Positions 1 through 8,869 are shown, counted from the stretch's first letter. The stretch is DNA of 42,434 nt from Dasania sp. GY-MA-18 (GCF_024734385.1 NZ_JANHAP010000019.1:1-42434), one strand, 5' to 3'. Notes: generated by a model from the letters alone, not told the origin. Translations and numbers: made by a program.

Positions 1-53
1 TCATTCTTGAATGCGGTGAATAAATGCTGTATTTTTTTGTTCGACATATCCAT
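1..53 (-). CDS. Possible start of a cassette-type ORF, cut by the window edge
   Basis: On the minus strand an ATG at 53, with a second in-frame ATG at 47, opens a frame that stays open to the window edge; from the second ATG it reads MSNKKIQHLFTAFKN. AAAGG lies a few bases upstream of the first ATG. The direction, away from intI, is the one expected for the first gene cassette of an integron. Seventeen codons are too few to judge coding, and I do not recognise the protein. It could equally be a chance frame or an ordinary neighbouring gene. Confidence 0.25.
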   Translation of the reverse strand, partial: MDMSNKKIQHLFTAFKN

Positions 54-449
54 ATGCCTTTGTTTAAATTCAATAGTCATCCCGTGACTTAAATTACGCA
101 CTCCACCGCGAAGCGGTTATGTACAACAGCTTATTAAGTGGAATAGATCAACATATACCCATTCCACGATGGTTTTAATTATTTTAACCAGTATCCACGT
201 TTATCCTTCAATATCAACAGGATAGAAGCTGTACTATTTACATTTTTGGAAATAAGTTGATCGCTGCGACATATTTACATGCGGGTTATTTCCCAACCGC
301 GGGCAGCCATGGATTATAAGTCGCTGATTTATAAGGTTAAAAAGCTCCCTTAAACAGACGGCTTGTAAGAATGTTGATCGATTCCACTGTTTTACGGCTT
401 TTTTGTTAAGCCCACGTTGCGGGCTGGGTTATTGTGGTTATAATTACTG
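54..449. other. intI upstream region, possible attI side; no clear attC
   Basis: This is the side of intI where an attI site and cassettes would normally lie. I see no convincing full attC. Three things stand out. First, a GC-rich small palindrome CCGCGAAGCGG lies at about 106-116, next to GTTATGT, which resembles the core of an attC hairpin but lacks a matching partner box. Second, a GTTAAGC 7-mer at 405-411 fits the GTTRRRY consensus but points towards intI. Third, an 18-base inverted repeat with one mismatch lies at 137-154 and 371-388. The rest is AT-rich non-coding sequence. The attI assignment is an inference from position only. Confidence 0.3.
137..388. repeat. 18-base inverted repeat pair upstream of intI
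   Basis: AGTGGAATAGATCAACAT at 137-154 recurs in inverse orientation at 371-388 with 17 of 18 bases matching, enclosing 216 bases. A further inverse GTGGAAT at 161-167 makes a local hairpin with the left arm. An 8-base GTTGATCG also recurs at 256-263 and 373-380. I see no target-site duplication outside the arms and no ORF inside. It could be a set of recombinase-binding sites, a small MITE-like element or an operator pair. Confidence 0.55.
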
Positions 450-473
450 CTGATTATACATACAGCATAGAGG
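432..473 (+). promoter_or_regulatory. intI promoter with LexA box and ribosome-binding site
   Basis: A -35-like TTGTGG (432-437) and a -10-like TATACA (455-460) are 17 bases apart. CTGATTATACATACAG at 450-465 overlaps the -10 and matches the LexA consensus CTGT-N8-ACAG at all but one fixed base. AGAGG at 469-473 is the ribosome-binding site, six bases from the ATG. SOS control of integron integrases through a LexA site over the -10 is known for class 1 and Vibrio integrons; that it acts here is inferred from the match. Confidence 0.7.
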
Positions 474-479
474 TGTCTC

Positions 480-1463
480 ATGGACGATATACCCATCCCA
501 GTCGATCCGAATTCTCCGGGTTTTTTAGATCAGCTCAGGTTATTTATCCGCGCTCAAAATAAGTCATATGCTACCGAGAAGGGTTACATAGGCTGGTGCT
601 GGCGTTTTATTTGTTTTCATAATAAGCGCAGCCCTAGAGATATGGGGGCGGCTGAAATAGAGGCATTTTTATCTCATCTAGCCGTGCACAAAAATGTTGC
701 CATTAGCACGCAAAAAACTGCGCTTAATGCCTTGATGTTTTTGTTTAACCAGTTTCTAAAAAAAGACGTTAAAGATTTGGTGTTTAATTATGCCAAGCTG
801 CCTAGAAATATTCCTGTTGTATTTACCCATGCCGAGGCCTGTGCAGTGATTGGCGGTTTGCCAGCGCCTTATCGTTTGATGGCCAGCTTGATGTACGGCA
901 GTGGTTTGCGAGTGTCGGAGTGTGTTCGTTTGCGGGTGCAGGATTTTGATTTTGGCATGAATAATTTAATGATTAGAAACGGTAAAGGTAATAAAAGCCG
1001 TATCACCGTGCTACCTGAAACACTGATTTCGGATATCCGTGCGCAAATTGATTTGGTTAAAGCGCAGCATGCGTTGGACTTAAAGCAAGGGTTCGGGGAA
1101 GTTTATATGCCTCATGCTTTAGCTAGAAAATATCCTTCTGGTGCTAGGCATCTTACTTGGCAATATGTTTTTCCAGCTTTTCATCGGGCGAAGGACCCTA
1201 GGAGTGATGTGATGCGCAGGCATCATGTCATGATATCGACGGTTCAAGGGAGGGTTGCTCAAGCGATACGTGAGGCTAATATTTTAAAGAAGTCAGGCTG
1301 CCATACGTTTCGACATAGTTTTGCGACTCGTTTATTAATGAAAGGTTATGATATACGCACTATCCAAGAGTTATTAGGGCATAGTGATATACGGACTACC
1401 GAAATCTACTTGCATGTGGTGCGTAAAGGTGGGCGAGGGGTGATTAGCCCTATAGATGAGTGA
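480..1463 (+). CDS. intI: Integron integrase (IntI family tyrosine recombinase)
   Basis: The 327-residue protein is a tyrosine recombinase that would catalyse recombination between attI and attC sites. The N-terminal SAM-like core-binding domain spans about residues 12-100 and the catalytic domain about 112-320. The catalytic set is visible: R144 in SGLRVSE, K169 in GKGNK, H275 and R278 in CHTFRHSFAT, H301 in ELLGHSD and the nucleophile Y310. The stretch around residues 213-233 (ALARKYPSGARHLTWQYVFP) is the extra patch that separates IntI from XerC/XerD. Length matches IntI1 (337) and Vibrio IntIA (320). The ATG has a good Shine-Dalgarno sequence and sits 15 bases after a LexA box. The gene looks intact. 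It ends next to acs, which is transcribed towards it, so cassettes could only lie to its left, outside the window. Confidence 0.93.
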   Translation: MDDIPIPVDPNSPGFLDQLRLFIRAQNKSYATEKGYIGWCWRFICFHNKRSPRDMGAAEIEAFLSHLAVHKNVAISTQKTALNALMFLFNQFLKKDVKDLVFNYAKLPRNIPVVFTHAEACAVIGGLPAPYRLMASLMYGSGLRVSECVRLRVQDFDFGMNNLMIRNGKGNKSRITVLPETLISDIRAQIDLVKAQHALDLKQGFGEVYMPHALARKYPSGARHLTWQYVFPAFHRAKDPRSDVMRRHHVMISTVQGRVAQAIREANILKKSGCHTFRHSFATRLLMKGYDIRTIQELLGHSDIRTTEIYLHVVRKGGRGVISPIDE

Positions 1464-1480
1464 TGCAGATAGACTGTTCA

Positions 1481-1519
1481 AAAAAACGGCAGCAGCCTCT
1501 AAGGCTACTGCCGTTTTTT
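1481..1519. terminator. Bidirectional rho-independent terminator between intI and acs
   Basis: A long hairpin pairs AAAAAACGGCAG (1481-1492) with CTGCCGTTTTTT (1508-1519) and AGCCT with AGGCT inside, around a three-base loop. The A-run on one side and the T-run on the other let it stop intI on the plus strand and acs on the minus strand. Confidence 0.9.
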
Positions 1520-1528
1520 ACAGCAGGT

Positions 1529-3466
<1,938 letters not shown>

Positions 3467-3546
3467 GGCGATCTCTTTACTGTTATTCGATATTTAAAGG
3501 GCTGTTTTGCAGTAGCTAAACATCATAGCCTGTGGTGAAGGCTATG

Positions 3547-3568
3547 TCATACCCACTAAAGGGTATGA
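3547..3568. promoter_or_regulatory. Perfect palindrome upstream of acs, possible operator
   Basis: TCATACCC (3547-3554) and GGGTATGA (3561-3568) form a perfect 8-base inverted repeat around ACTAAA, in the 196-base gap between panC and acs. There is no T-run on either side, so it does not look like a terminator of panC. It may be a protein-binding site for acs control; the regulator cannot be named from sequence. Confidence 0.4.
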
Positions 3569-3662
3569 TTGCGCGATTTAAAAATGCTAGTCAGTGCGGG
3601 CTTGCGCGTAGAGTGTGGCGAGGCAAAATGATTTTGCTTGCAGCTTGCAGCTAGGCTTAAAC

Positions 3663-4547
3663 CTAGCTGGTCGCCAGCATACCCCAGTCTTGGTTGGGGT
3701 TGAGGTTGAGGGTGACGTTATCGATTAGGCGCGGCATGCCCAGCTGGGCGGCGGCGGCAATCACGATAAGTTCGGTGTCATCGGTCACTTCTTTGAGGGT
3801 GTAAGCATCGCGTATAGAAAAGTAGTCGGGCTGAAAGCCGGCATTTTTTAGGGTTTCTATAGCGTGTTGTTCCAGCTCTAGGTAGCTGTCGTAGCCGCAG
3901 GCTATGGCTTCGCGGCAGGTTTGCAGGGTTTGATGTAGCAGCGGGGCGGTGTGGCGCTCCTCGGGTTTGAGGTGGCCGTTGCGCGAGCTTAGCGCCAGGC
4001 CGTCTTCGGCGCGGGCGGTCTCTATGCCTATGATCTCTATAGGCATGCACAGGTCTAGTACCATTTTTTTAATAATAGAGAGCTGCTGGTAATCTTTTTT
4101 GCCAAAGATGGCGGTGTCGGGCTGCACAATATTAAACAGCTTGGCTACCACGGTGGCCACACCGGTAAAGTGGCCGGGGCGGTTGGCGCCGCATAGGGTC
4201 TCTGATAATTCGGGCACTGACACTTTGGTTTGCTGGGCCATACCTTCGGGGTAGATTTCGTCAACGCTGGGGTAGAACAGGTATTGCGCGCCTTCGGCAA
4301 ACAGTTTTTCTTTATCGGCGGCTAGGGTGCGGGGGTATTTGTTGAGGTCTTCCTGCACATTGAACTGCAGCGGATTCACAAAAATACTCACTACCACCAC
4401 ATCGGCGACTTGTTTGGCTTTGCGTACTAGTTGCAAGTGGCCTTCGTGCAGGTTGCCCATAGTGGGGACAAATGCAACACGCTTACCGGCGAGTTTCTCG
4501 CGGTTAAGTTGGCAGCGCAGCTGTTTGGTGGTAGTGCATGTTTTCAT
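3663..4547 (-). CDS. panC: Pantothenate synthetase
   Basis: PanC joins pantoate and beta-alanine using ATP, the last step of vitamin B5 synthesis, in the cytoplasm. The 294-residue protein (E. coli 283) has the class I nucleotidyl-transferase signature PTMGNLHEGH, with HEGH at residues 34-37. It also has the pantoate/ATP pocket residues in GANRPGHFTGVATVV and the KMSKS-like loop ALSSRNG. It lies 310 bases after panB on the same strand, so it probably has its own promoter or is reached by read-through. No panD is present in the window, so beta-alanine must come from a gene elsewhere. Confidence 0.96.
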   Translation of the reverse strand: MKTCTTTKQLRCQLNREKLAGKRVAFVPTMGNLHEGHLQLVRKAKQVADVVVVSIFVNPLQFNVQEDLNKYPRTLAADKEKLFAEGAQYLFYPSVDEIYPEGMAQQTKVSVPELSETLCGANRPGHFTGVATVVAKLFNIVQPDTAIFGKKDYQQLSIIKKMVLDLCMPIEIIGIETARAEDGLALSSRNGHLKPEERHTAPLLHQTLQTCREAIACGYDSYLELEQHAIETLKNAGFQPDYFSIRDAYTLKEVTDDTELIVIAAAAQLGMPRLIDNVTLNLNPNQDWGMLATS

Positions 4548-4857
4548 ACAGTCTTGTTCTACTATGGCGTGAGCTTGGCCTTAAAAGACTTTGCTGGGGC
4601 GTTGAGCAGCACGCTGTTTACTAGAGTCCATAATGGTCACTGGCTGCCTGTTTACTGATCAGAAAGTGACTAGGCGGGCAAGTATGCCCTAATCAACTAG
4701 GTGGTTCAATCCTGTAAAGTGTAAAAAATACCGCTATTGTTACGAAAAAATACAGTGGTTTGTTACCGAAAAACTCAAAATCGGGCCATTTCCGCGATTA
4801 GCGGGGGCTGGCCCCGCTAATGCACATTGCCGCCTTAGGGCTGGTGTGCAGCGCTGC
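4548..4857. other. Intergenic region panB-panC
   Basis: I see no gene in these 310 bases. The part next to panB holds a strong palindrome (listed separately). Two TGTTAC words at 4738-4743 and 4761-4766 stand 23 bases apart in direct orientation, close to the 22-base half-site spacing seen upstream of the two RNA units near 8600 and 8941, but no sigma-54 promoter follows them. The sequence between them and panC is AT-rich and could hold a panC promoter, which I cannot place with confidence. Confidence 0.4.
4797..4821. terminator. Palindrome after panB, possible terminator or REP-like element
   Basis: ATTAGCGGGG (4797-4806) pairs perfectly with CCCCGCTAAT (4812-4821) around a five-base loop, 37 bases past the panB stop. 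The stem is strong, but the T-run expected on the minus strand is missing (only a GATTTTGAG-type tract some 15 bases on). It may be an imperfect terminator, an mRNA-stabilising hairpin or a REP-like palindrome. Confidence 0.5.
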
Positions 4858-5652
4858 TTAGCCTGAAAACGTGTGTTCGGCACTGGGGAATTCGCCGCTT
4901 TTTACCGCAGCGTGATAGTCGCTTAGGGCCTGCTGTATGCTGTTGTTGCCCGCCATAAAGTTGCGTACAAACTTAGGGGTGTGGCTGGATAGGCCTAGCA
5001 TGTCGTGTATCACCAATACTTGGGCATCGGTGTCTGCGCCTGCGCCTATACCTATAACGGGTATGCTTAGTGCCTGGCTGATTTTTTTGGCGAGGTCGGC
5101 GGGTACGCATTCCAGCACCAGTAAGCTGGCCCCGGCCTGCTCTAGTTGTTTGGCGTCGTCGATAATGGTTTGGGCCTGTTTGGGGTCGCGGCCCTGCACT
5201 TTGTAGCCCCCTAGGCTGTTAACCGATTGTGGGGTGAGGCCCAAGTGGCCGCATACCGGTATGCTGCGCTCGGTCAGAGCTTTGATGGTGCTTAGCAGCC
5301 AGGCGCCCCCTTCTACTTTGACCATGTGGGCACCGGCCTGCATTAGCGCCACCGCATTGGCTAGCGCCAGCTCGCTGCTGCTGTAGCTGCCAAAGGGCAT
5401 ATCGGTAACAATTAAGGGTTTGCTGCAGCCGCGGGCAACGTTGGCGGTGTGGTAGGCCATGTCGCTAACGGTTACCGGCAGCGTGCTGTTGTGGCCCTGC
5501 AGTACCATACCCAATGAGTCACCCACTAATATTACTTCTATACCGGCCTCTTCCACCAAGTGGGCAAAGCAGGCGTCGTAGCTGGTGATAACGGCAAATT
5601 TGTCACCGGCGGCTTTATGGGCTTGCAGGGTGTTAATGGTTACTGCTCTCAT
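4858..5652 (-). CDS. panB: 3-methyl-2-oxobutanoate hydroxymethyltransferase
   Basis: PanB transfers a hydroxymethyl group from 5,10-methylene-tetrahydrofolate to 2-oxoisovalerate, giving ketopantoate, the first committed step to pantothenate. The 264 residues equal the E. coli length. The magnesium ligands D45 (VGDSLG), D84 (VTDMPFGSY) and E114 (KVEGG) and the catalytic E181 (VLECVP) all fall at the family's usual positions. It starts 15 bases after the deoxynucleoside kinase gene, so it belongs to the pcnB-folK-dNK-panB run. Its need for a folate cofactor fits the neighbouring folK. Confidence 0.97.
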   Translation of the reverse strand: MRAVTINTLQAHKAAGDKFAVITSYDACFAHLVEEAGIEVILVGDSLGMVLQGHNSTLPVTVSDMAYHTANVARGCSKPLIVTDMPFGSYSSSELALANAVALMQAGAHMVKVEGGAWLLSTIKALTERSIPVCGHLGLTPQSVNSLGGYKVQGRDPKQAQTIIDDAKQLEQAGASLLVLECVPADLAKKISQALSIPVIGIGAGADTDAQVLVIHDMLGLSSHTPKFVRNFMAGNNSIQQALSDYHAAVKSGEFPSAEHTFSG

Positions 5653-5667
5653 AATGGGCTAGCGCTC

Positions 5668-6348
5668 TTAAAATATGGTTGGGTTAAAGTAGTGGCGGCC
5701 GTTGCGTATGTTTAATAGATAATCCACAAATTGGGCGTAGTCACTGGGGCGGTTGATTAGGTCTATCTCTTCGGCATTGACGATGAGCAGTGGCGCATCG
5801 TCATAATAGAGGAAGAATTCGGTATAGGCCTCGTTAATAGCGGTGAGGTAGTCGCTGGAAATATTTTGCTCAAAGGCTATCCCCCTGCTTTGTATGCGGG
5901 AGGTTAGTACGTCTACCGGGGCTTGTAAATAGATCACCAGGTCGGGCCTGGGGGCCTCTATGGTGAGCTGCTGGTAGACTTTTTCGTACAGTTGAAATTC
6001 GTTTTGGTCCAGGGTGAGCTGGGCGAAGAGGCGGTCTTTTTCTATTAAAAAGTCTGACACTTGTACCGGCTCGAAGATGTCGGCCTGGCGCTGATCCTGT
6101 ATTTGCTGGGCGCGCTGAAATAAAAAGAACAGCTGGGTAGCCAGTGCGGCATTTTTTTGGTTTTGATAAAAACCTTCTAAAAAGGGGTTGTCGCCTATGT
6201 TTTCTAGTAGCGCTTGGTGGTTAAAGGTTTCTGCTAGGCGCTTGGCTAAAGTGGTTTTGCCTACACCTATAGGGCCTTCCACGGCGATGTACGCAGGGGG
6301 TTGGCGATTTTTAAAATCGATGATGGATGCTTCATCGTTCAGGGTCAC
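5668..6348 (-). CDS. Deoxynucleoside kinase family protein
   Basis: The 226-residue protein belongs to the dNK/dGK family, which phosphorylates deoxynucleosides with ATP for nucleotide salvage. The P-loop GPIGVGKT is at residues 25-32. A DR-type substrate motif (EKDRLFAQLTL) and the arginine-rich lid (LTSRIQSRG) follow, and the C-terminus is LNIRNGRHYFNPTIF. The substrate (dA, dC or dG) cannot be told from sequence. It sits 19 bases after folK and 15 before panB, so it is almost certainly co-transcribed with them. This gene is often found inside pan/folK clusters of gammaproteobacteria, though the metabolic reason is unclear. Confidence 0.85.
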   Translation of the reverse strand: MTLNDEASIIDFKNRQPPAYIAVEGPIGVGKTTLAKRLAETFNHQALLENIGDNPFLEGFYQNQKNAALATQLFFLFQRAQQIQDQRQADIFEPVQVSDFLIEKDRLFAQLTLDQNEFQLYEKVYQQLTIEAPRPDLVIYLQAPVDVLTSRIQSRGIAFEQNISSDYLTAINEAYTEFFLYYDDAPLLIVNAEEIDLINRPSDYAQFVDYLLNIRNGRHYFNPTIF

Positions 6349-6367
6349 AGTAATACTCCCGTTTTAT

Positions 6368-6859
6368 TTATTGTTCGCTGTCGCTAATGCGTTGTAAGCC
6401 TTCATCGCCGCACTGTGCGCGCAGGCTTTTGATGCATAAGCCGTTGGCCAGCTTAAGCTCAGGGGCTAAGTCGTACAAGGGGTATATCACAAAGTTGCGC
6501 TCGGCTATGCGTGGGTGTGGCACGCTTAAGCGGGGCTGCTCTATCACCTGCTCACCGTAGGCCAGCAGGTCCAAATCCAGGGTACGCGGCCCCCAGCGCT
6601 GTATGCGTACCCGCTGCTGCTGTTGCTCTATGGCTTGTAGCTGGTCCAGTAAAGTTAAGGGGCTGAGCTGGGTGTTGAGCATCACCGCGCCGTTTACATA
6701 ATCGTCTTGTTGGCCGGGGCCTATGGCGGTGCTGCGATACCAGGGTGAGCAGGCCAGCAACTCCGTATCGGCCAGTTGCGACAGGGCTTTAACGGCGTCG
6801 TTAACTTGTTGCTGGGGGTTGGCTAAGTTGCTGCCCAGGCCTATAAAACAAAGCGTCAT
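6368..6859 (-). CDS. folK: 6-hydroxymethyl-7,8-dihydropterin pyrophosphokinase
   Basis: FolK transfers pyrophosphate from ATP to 6-hydroxymethyl-dihydropterin in folate synthesis. The protein has 163 residues (E. coli 159). It shows the N-terminal FIGLGSNL, the family signature RWGPRTLDLDLL with the magnesium-binding D95 and D97, and VPHPRIAERNFVIYPL. It lies 12 bases after pcnB and 19 before the deoxynucleoside kinase. The pcnB-folK pairing is conserved across gammaproteobacteria. Confidence 0.95.
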   Translation of the reverse strand: MTLCFIGLGSNLANPQQQVNDAVKALSQLADTELLACSPWYRSTAIGPGQQDDYVNGAVMLNTQLSPLTLLDQLQAIEQQQQRVRIQRWGPRTLDLDLLAYGEQVIEQPRLSVPHPRIAERNFVIYPLYDLAPELKLANGLCIKSLRAQCGDEGLQRISDSEQ

Positions 6860-6871
6860 TGCTGCTACCCG

Positions 6872-8248
6872 TTAGTCAGGTCTGGGCTTGCGGGGGCGGC
6901 GACGTTTGTTGGCGGCGGGCGGGCGCAGTGACCTGGCCATTTGGTCGCGTTGGTTTTCGGGTTGGTTTTGGTAGTCGGTCCACCATTGCCCTAGGTTGCC
7001 GGTTTCTTCGCCAGCTTGTTCACGCAGTAATAAAAAGTCGTAGGCGGCTCTAAAGCGGCGGTTTTCAAACAGGCTTTGGGCGCGCTTGCCGCTGCGGCGG
7101 GGTAGTCGCAGTTGCAGATCCCAAATTTCACGCATGGGTATGCCAAAGCGTTTGGGGATGGCGGTGTGCTGCTGCTGGCGGCTGACGATTTCTTGGCTGG
7201 CCTGATGCAGGGCGGGCACTTCAGGTAAACGCTCAGCCATTAGTTCTAGGTGGCGGCGTTGCACTGCTGGCCATAGCAGGGCGGCAAAAATAAAGGCCGG
7301 GGTGACGGGCTTGCCTTGATTGATGCGCTTATCGGTGTTGCTTAGGGCGTGCTCTATCATGGCCTCGGCGTAAAGGTTGCCGCTGGCCAGGACTTCGCCG
7401 GTCTCGGGGAATAGTTGTTCAAACAGACCGTAGCGTTTGAGCTGCTGATAGGTGGCTAAGCCTTGGCCTGACATAAATAGTTTGAGGGTTTCGTCGAACA
7501 GGCGTGCTGCGGGTATGTCGCGCAGGCAGCTGGCCAGCTTGGGCATGGCGGCGGCGGTGTGTTCTTCTATATCAAAGTCCAGCTTGGCGGCAAAGCGAGC
7601 GGCGCGCAACATGCGCACAGGGTCTTCGCGGTAGCGGGTTTCGGGGTCGCCTATGATGCGTATGATCTTATGCTGTAAATCGTAGAGGCCGCCGGTGTAG
7701 TCATAAATGGCAAAGTCGGCGGTAGTGTAATAAAGAGCGTTAATGGTGAAGTCGCGGCGTATGGCGTCGTCTTCTACGGTGCCAAACACATTGTCGCGCA
7801 ACAGCATGCCGCTTTCGCTTTGCACAGATTTTTTATTGCCGGGGCGGCCTTGCTCTGGCGCGGGTTTGGGGCTGTGGTTGCTGCGAAAAGTGGTGACTTC
7901 TATGACTTCGCGGCCAAAGCGCACGTGCACAATTTTAAAACGGCGGCCTATGATGCGGGCGCCGCGAAACAGTTTGACGATTTGCTCGGGAGTAGCATCA
8001 GTGGCGACATCAAAGTCTTTGGGGTGGCCGCCTAATAAAAGGTCGCGTACGCCACCGCCAACTAAGAAACCTTGGTGGCCGGCTTTGCGCAGCCCTGCTA
8101 TCACATTGAGGGCCGCACGGCTGATATGCTTGCGCGAGATGCTGTGCTGGTCTCTAGGGATGATTTGCGGTGAGCCTGAACCGGGTTCGTTATGATTATT
8201 GAGCCAGCTATTGAGTTTGTTGCCAGCGCCAGAAAGCCATTTCAGCAT
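6872..8248 (-). CDS. pcnB: Poly(A) polymerase I
   Basis: PcnB adds 3' poly(A) tails to RNA and so marks RNA fragments for decay. The 458-residue protein (E. coli about 465) has the nucleotidyltransferase motif LVGGGVRDLLLG (GG at 64-66), the catalytic pair in DFD (78-80), the RRDFTINAL motif and the RNA-binding head domain. The C-terminus is very basic (ANKRRRPRKPRPD). No clear Shine-Dalgarno precedes the ATG at 8248, so a different start is possible; E. coli pcnB also starts poorly. It is the first coding gene after the two CrcZ-like RNA units, and read-through from the second unit could help express it, as the order is the same in Pseudomonas. Confidence 0.93.
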   Translation of the reverse strand: MLKWLSGAGNKLNSWLNNHNEPGSGSPQIIPRDQHSISRKHISRAALNVIAGLRKAGHQGFLVGGGVRDLLLGGHPKDFDVATDATPEQIVKLFRGARIIGRRFKIVHVRFGREVIEVTTFRSNHSPKPAPEQGRPGNKKSVQSESGMLLRDNVFGTVEDDAIRRDFTINALYYTTADFAIYDYTGGLYDLQHKIIRIIGDPETRYREDPVRMLRAARFAAKLDFDIEEHTAAAMPKLASCLRDIPAARLFDETLKLFMSGQGLATYQQLKRYGLFEQLFPETGEVLASGNLYAEAMIEHALSNTDKRINQGKPVTPAFIFAALLWPAVQRRHLELMAERLPEVPALHQASQEIVSRQQQHTAIPKRFGIPMREIWDLQLRLPRRSGKRAQSLFENRRFRAAYDFLLLREQAGEETGNLGQWWTDYQNQPENQRDQMARSLRPPAANKRRRPRKPRPD

Positions 8249-8400
8249 AAGTAGAATGATCTATTGCGTATAAAGTTGTGCGAATCTGCGGTAGCCGGTG
8301 AGGGCTGGGTAGCCGATAGCGCGTTAATGGTGGGCGATGTTACCACAAATGTTTTACCAGCGTTTAGCTGTGGTGGTAGCGGGCTGGGGTGAGTGTGGTG

Positions 8401-8500
8401 CTGGGGTAATGATGAAGGGAAAACGCTGTTTTCCCCCATCCAGGTCTCGAATCTTATTGTTATTTAATTATTGTTATTAGTTGTCATTATTATTATTTGC
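8401..8500 (-). ncRNA. CrcZ-like small RNA, second tandem copy (3' end uncertain)
   Basis: Transcription is expected from about 8500 on the minus strand, 12 bases past a sigma-54 promoter. The first 50 bases are almost purely A-rich with repeated AAnAAnAA words (AATAATAATAA, AATAACAATAA twice), the motif that Hfq with Crc binds. They are followed by the core GAGACCTGGATGG and a hairpin, GGGAAAAC with GTTTTCCC (8417-8435). No T-run follows the hairpin, so the RNA may extend further. A larger fold ACCACA...TGTGGT lies near 8340-8380, and read-through into pcnB is possible. The decoy function is inferred from the resemblance to Pseudomonas CrcZ, which occupies the same place between cbrB and pcnB. 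Confidence 0.75.
8417..8435 (-). other. Conserved hairpin of the second RNA copy
   Basis: GGGAAAAC and GTTTTCCC form an 8-base stem with a three-base loop directly after the shared core GAGACCTGGATGG. The equivalent hairpin in the first copy (8754-8773) has a different arm sequence but pairs perfectly, which points to selection on RNA structure. Confidence 0.7.
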
Positions 8501-8510
8501 GAAAAGGGAT

Positions 8511-8527
8511 TGCAGCTATCATGCCAA
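8511..8527 (-). promoter_or_regulatory. Sigma-54 promoter of the second CrcZ-like RNA
   Basis: On the minus strand TTGGCATGATAGCTGCA gives the -24 GG and -12 GC with exactly ten bases between, close to the consensus TGGCACG-N4-TTGCA. Transcription should start near 8500, right at the A-rich motif run. Confidence 0.85.
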
Positions 8528-8599
8528 AAAATAATTTATAGTTAAATCAATGGCTTAGAGTTTTGAGCTCAGTGGCTGGAATAGGCTGGCTCTTGCGGT

Positions 8600-8648
8600 T
8601 GTTACTAATCATTACCTATGGTGTTACGGTGCTACGCAGTGGGTAACA
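8600..8648 (-). promoter_or_regulatory. Likely CbrB upstream activating site, second copy
   Basis: A palindrome of TGTTAC and GTAACA half-sites separated by 15 bases occupies 8622-8648. A third half-site lies 16 bases further towards the promoter (8600-8605). The third half-site is 75 bases from the -24 element. The same half-sites with the same spacings recur upstream of the first copy. The half-site words match those described for CbrB sites at Pseudomonas crcZ, as far as I recall; the exact published spacing should be compared. Confidence 0.75.
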
Positions 8649-8650
8649 GT

Positions 8651-8842
8651 AAAAAGTGAGTGGCGTGTACGCCAAGCTGGTTTTGCTTACACAGTTGTGT
8701 GCGATGGTATTTTAGGGCTGGGTGTTGCTGACTTGAGGGTGTTTAGCGATGACGGGGAAGATTTCTCTTCCCCATCCAGGTCTCATGTTTTTATTATTAT
8801 TTTATAAAGTATTTTTATTATTATTTTATTATTGTTATTGTG
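8651..8842 (-). ncRNA. CrcZ-like small RNA, first tandem copy
   Basis: Transcription should start near 8842 on the minus strand. The 5' part (8785-8840) carries runs such as AATAACAATAATAA and AATAATAATAAAAA (twice), giving several overlapping AAnAAnAA motifs for Hfq/Crc. The shared core GAGACCTGGATGG (8772-8784) follows, then a hairpin at 8754-8773. A weak terminator may be the hairpin TGGCG-TGTA-CGCCA (plus-strand bases) at 8661-8674, with five T's on the RNA strand at 8651-8655, giving about 190 bases, shorter than the roughly 400-base Pseudomonas CrcZ. There is no ORF with a ribosome-binding site. The unit sits directly after the cbrB terminator, as crcZ does in Pseudomonas. Confidence 0.78.
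8754..8773 (-). other. Conserved hairpin of the first RNA copy
   Basis: GGGGAAGA and TCTTCCCC pair over eight bases around a four-base loop, in the same place after the shared core as in the second copy. The arms differ from those of the second copy at several positions, with matching changes on both sides. Confidence 0.7.
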
Positions 8843-8852
8843 GCTAGGGTAA

Positions 8853-8869
8853 TGCACTGGCCGTGCCAA
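8853..8869 (-). promoter_or_regulatory. Sigma-54 promoter of the first CrcZ-like RNA
   Basis: On the minus strand TTGGCACGGCCAGTGCA matches the sigma-54 consensus TTGGCACG-N4-TTGCA except for one base, with GG and GC ten bases apart. The expected start is near 8842. A 16-base word TTAAATCAATGGCTTA (plus strand, 8884-8899) just upstream is identical in the other copy at 8542-8557. Confidence 0.88.

Noticed and set aside
97-126. attC-like palindrome CCGCGAAGCGG beside GTTATGT
   Set aside because: The outer boxes do not pair as an attC requires, and no matching RYYYAAC box lies at the right distance, so I do not call an attC.
405-411. GTTAAGC as an attI recombination point
   Set aside because: It fits GTTRRRY but points towards intI, opposite to the orientation needed for cassettes on the left. 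A 7-mer match alone is weak.
4738-4766. Pair of TGTTAC words upstream of panC as a CbrB site
   Set aside because: They are in direct orientation at 23 bases, with no palindrome partner and no sigma-54 promoter nearby, so chance is the simpler reading.
8242-8439. 65-codon minus-strand frame reaching into the start of pcnB
   Set aside because: It has no ribosome-binding site, is low in complexity (P, S, T, H rich) and lies across the RNA hairpin and leader. The region is better explained as the 3' part of the CrcZ-like RNA and the pcnB leader.
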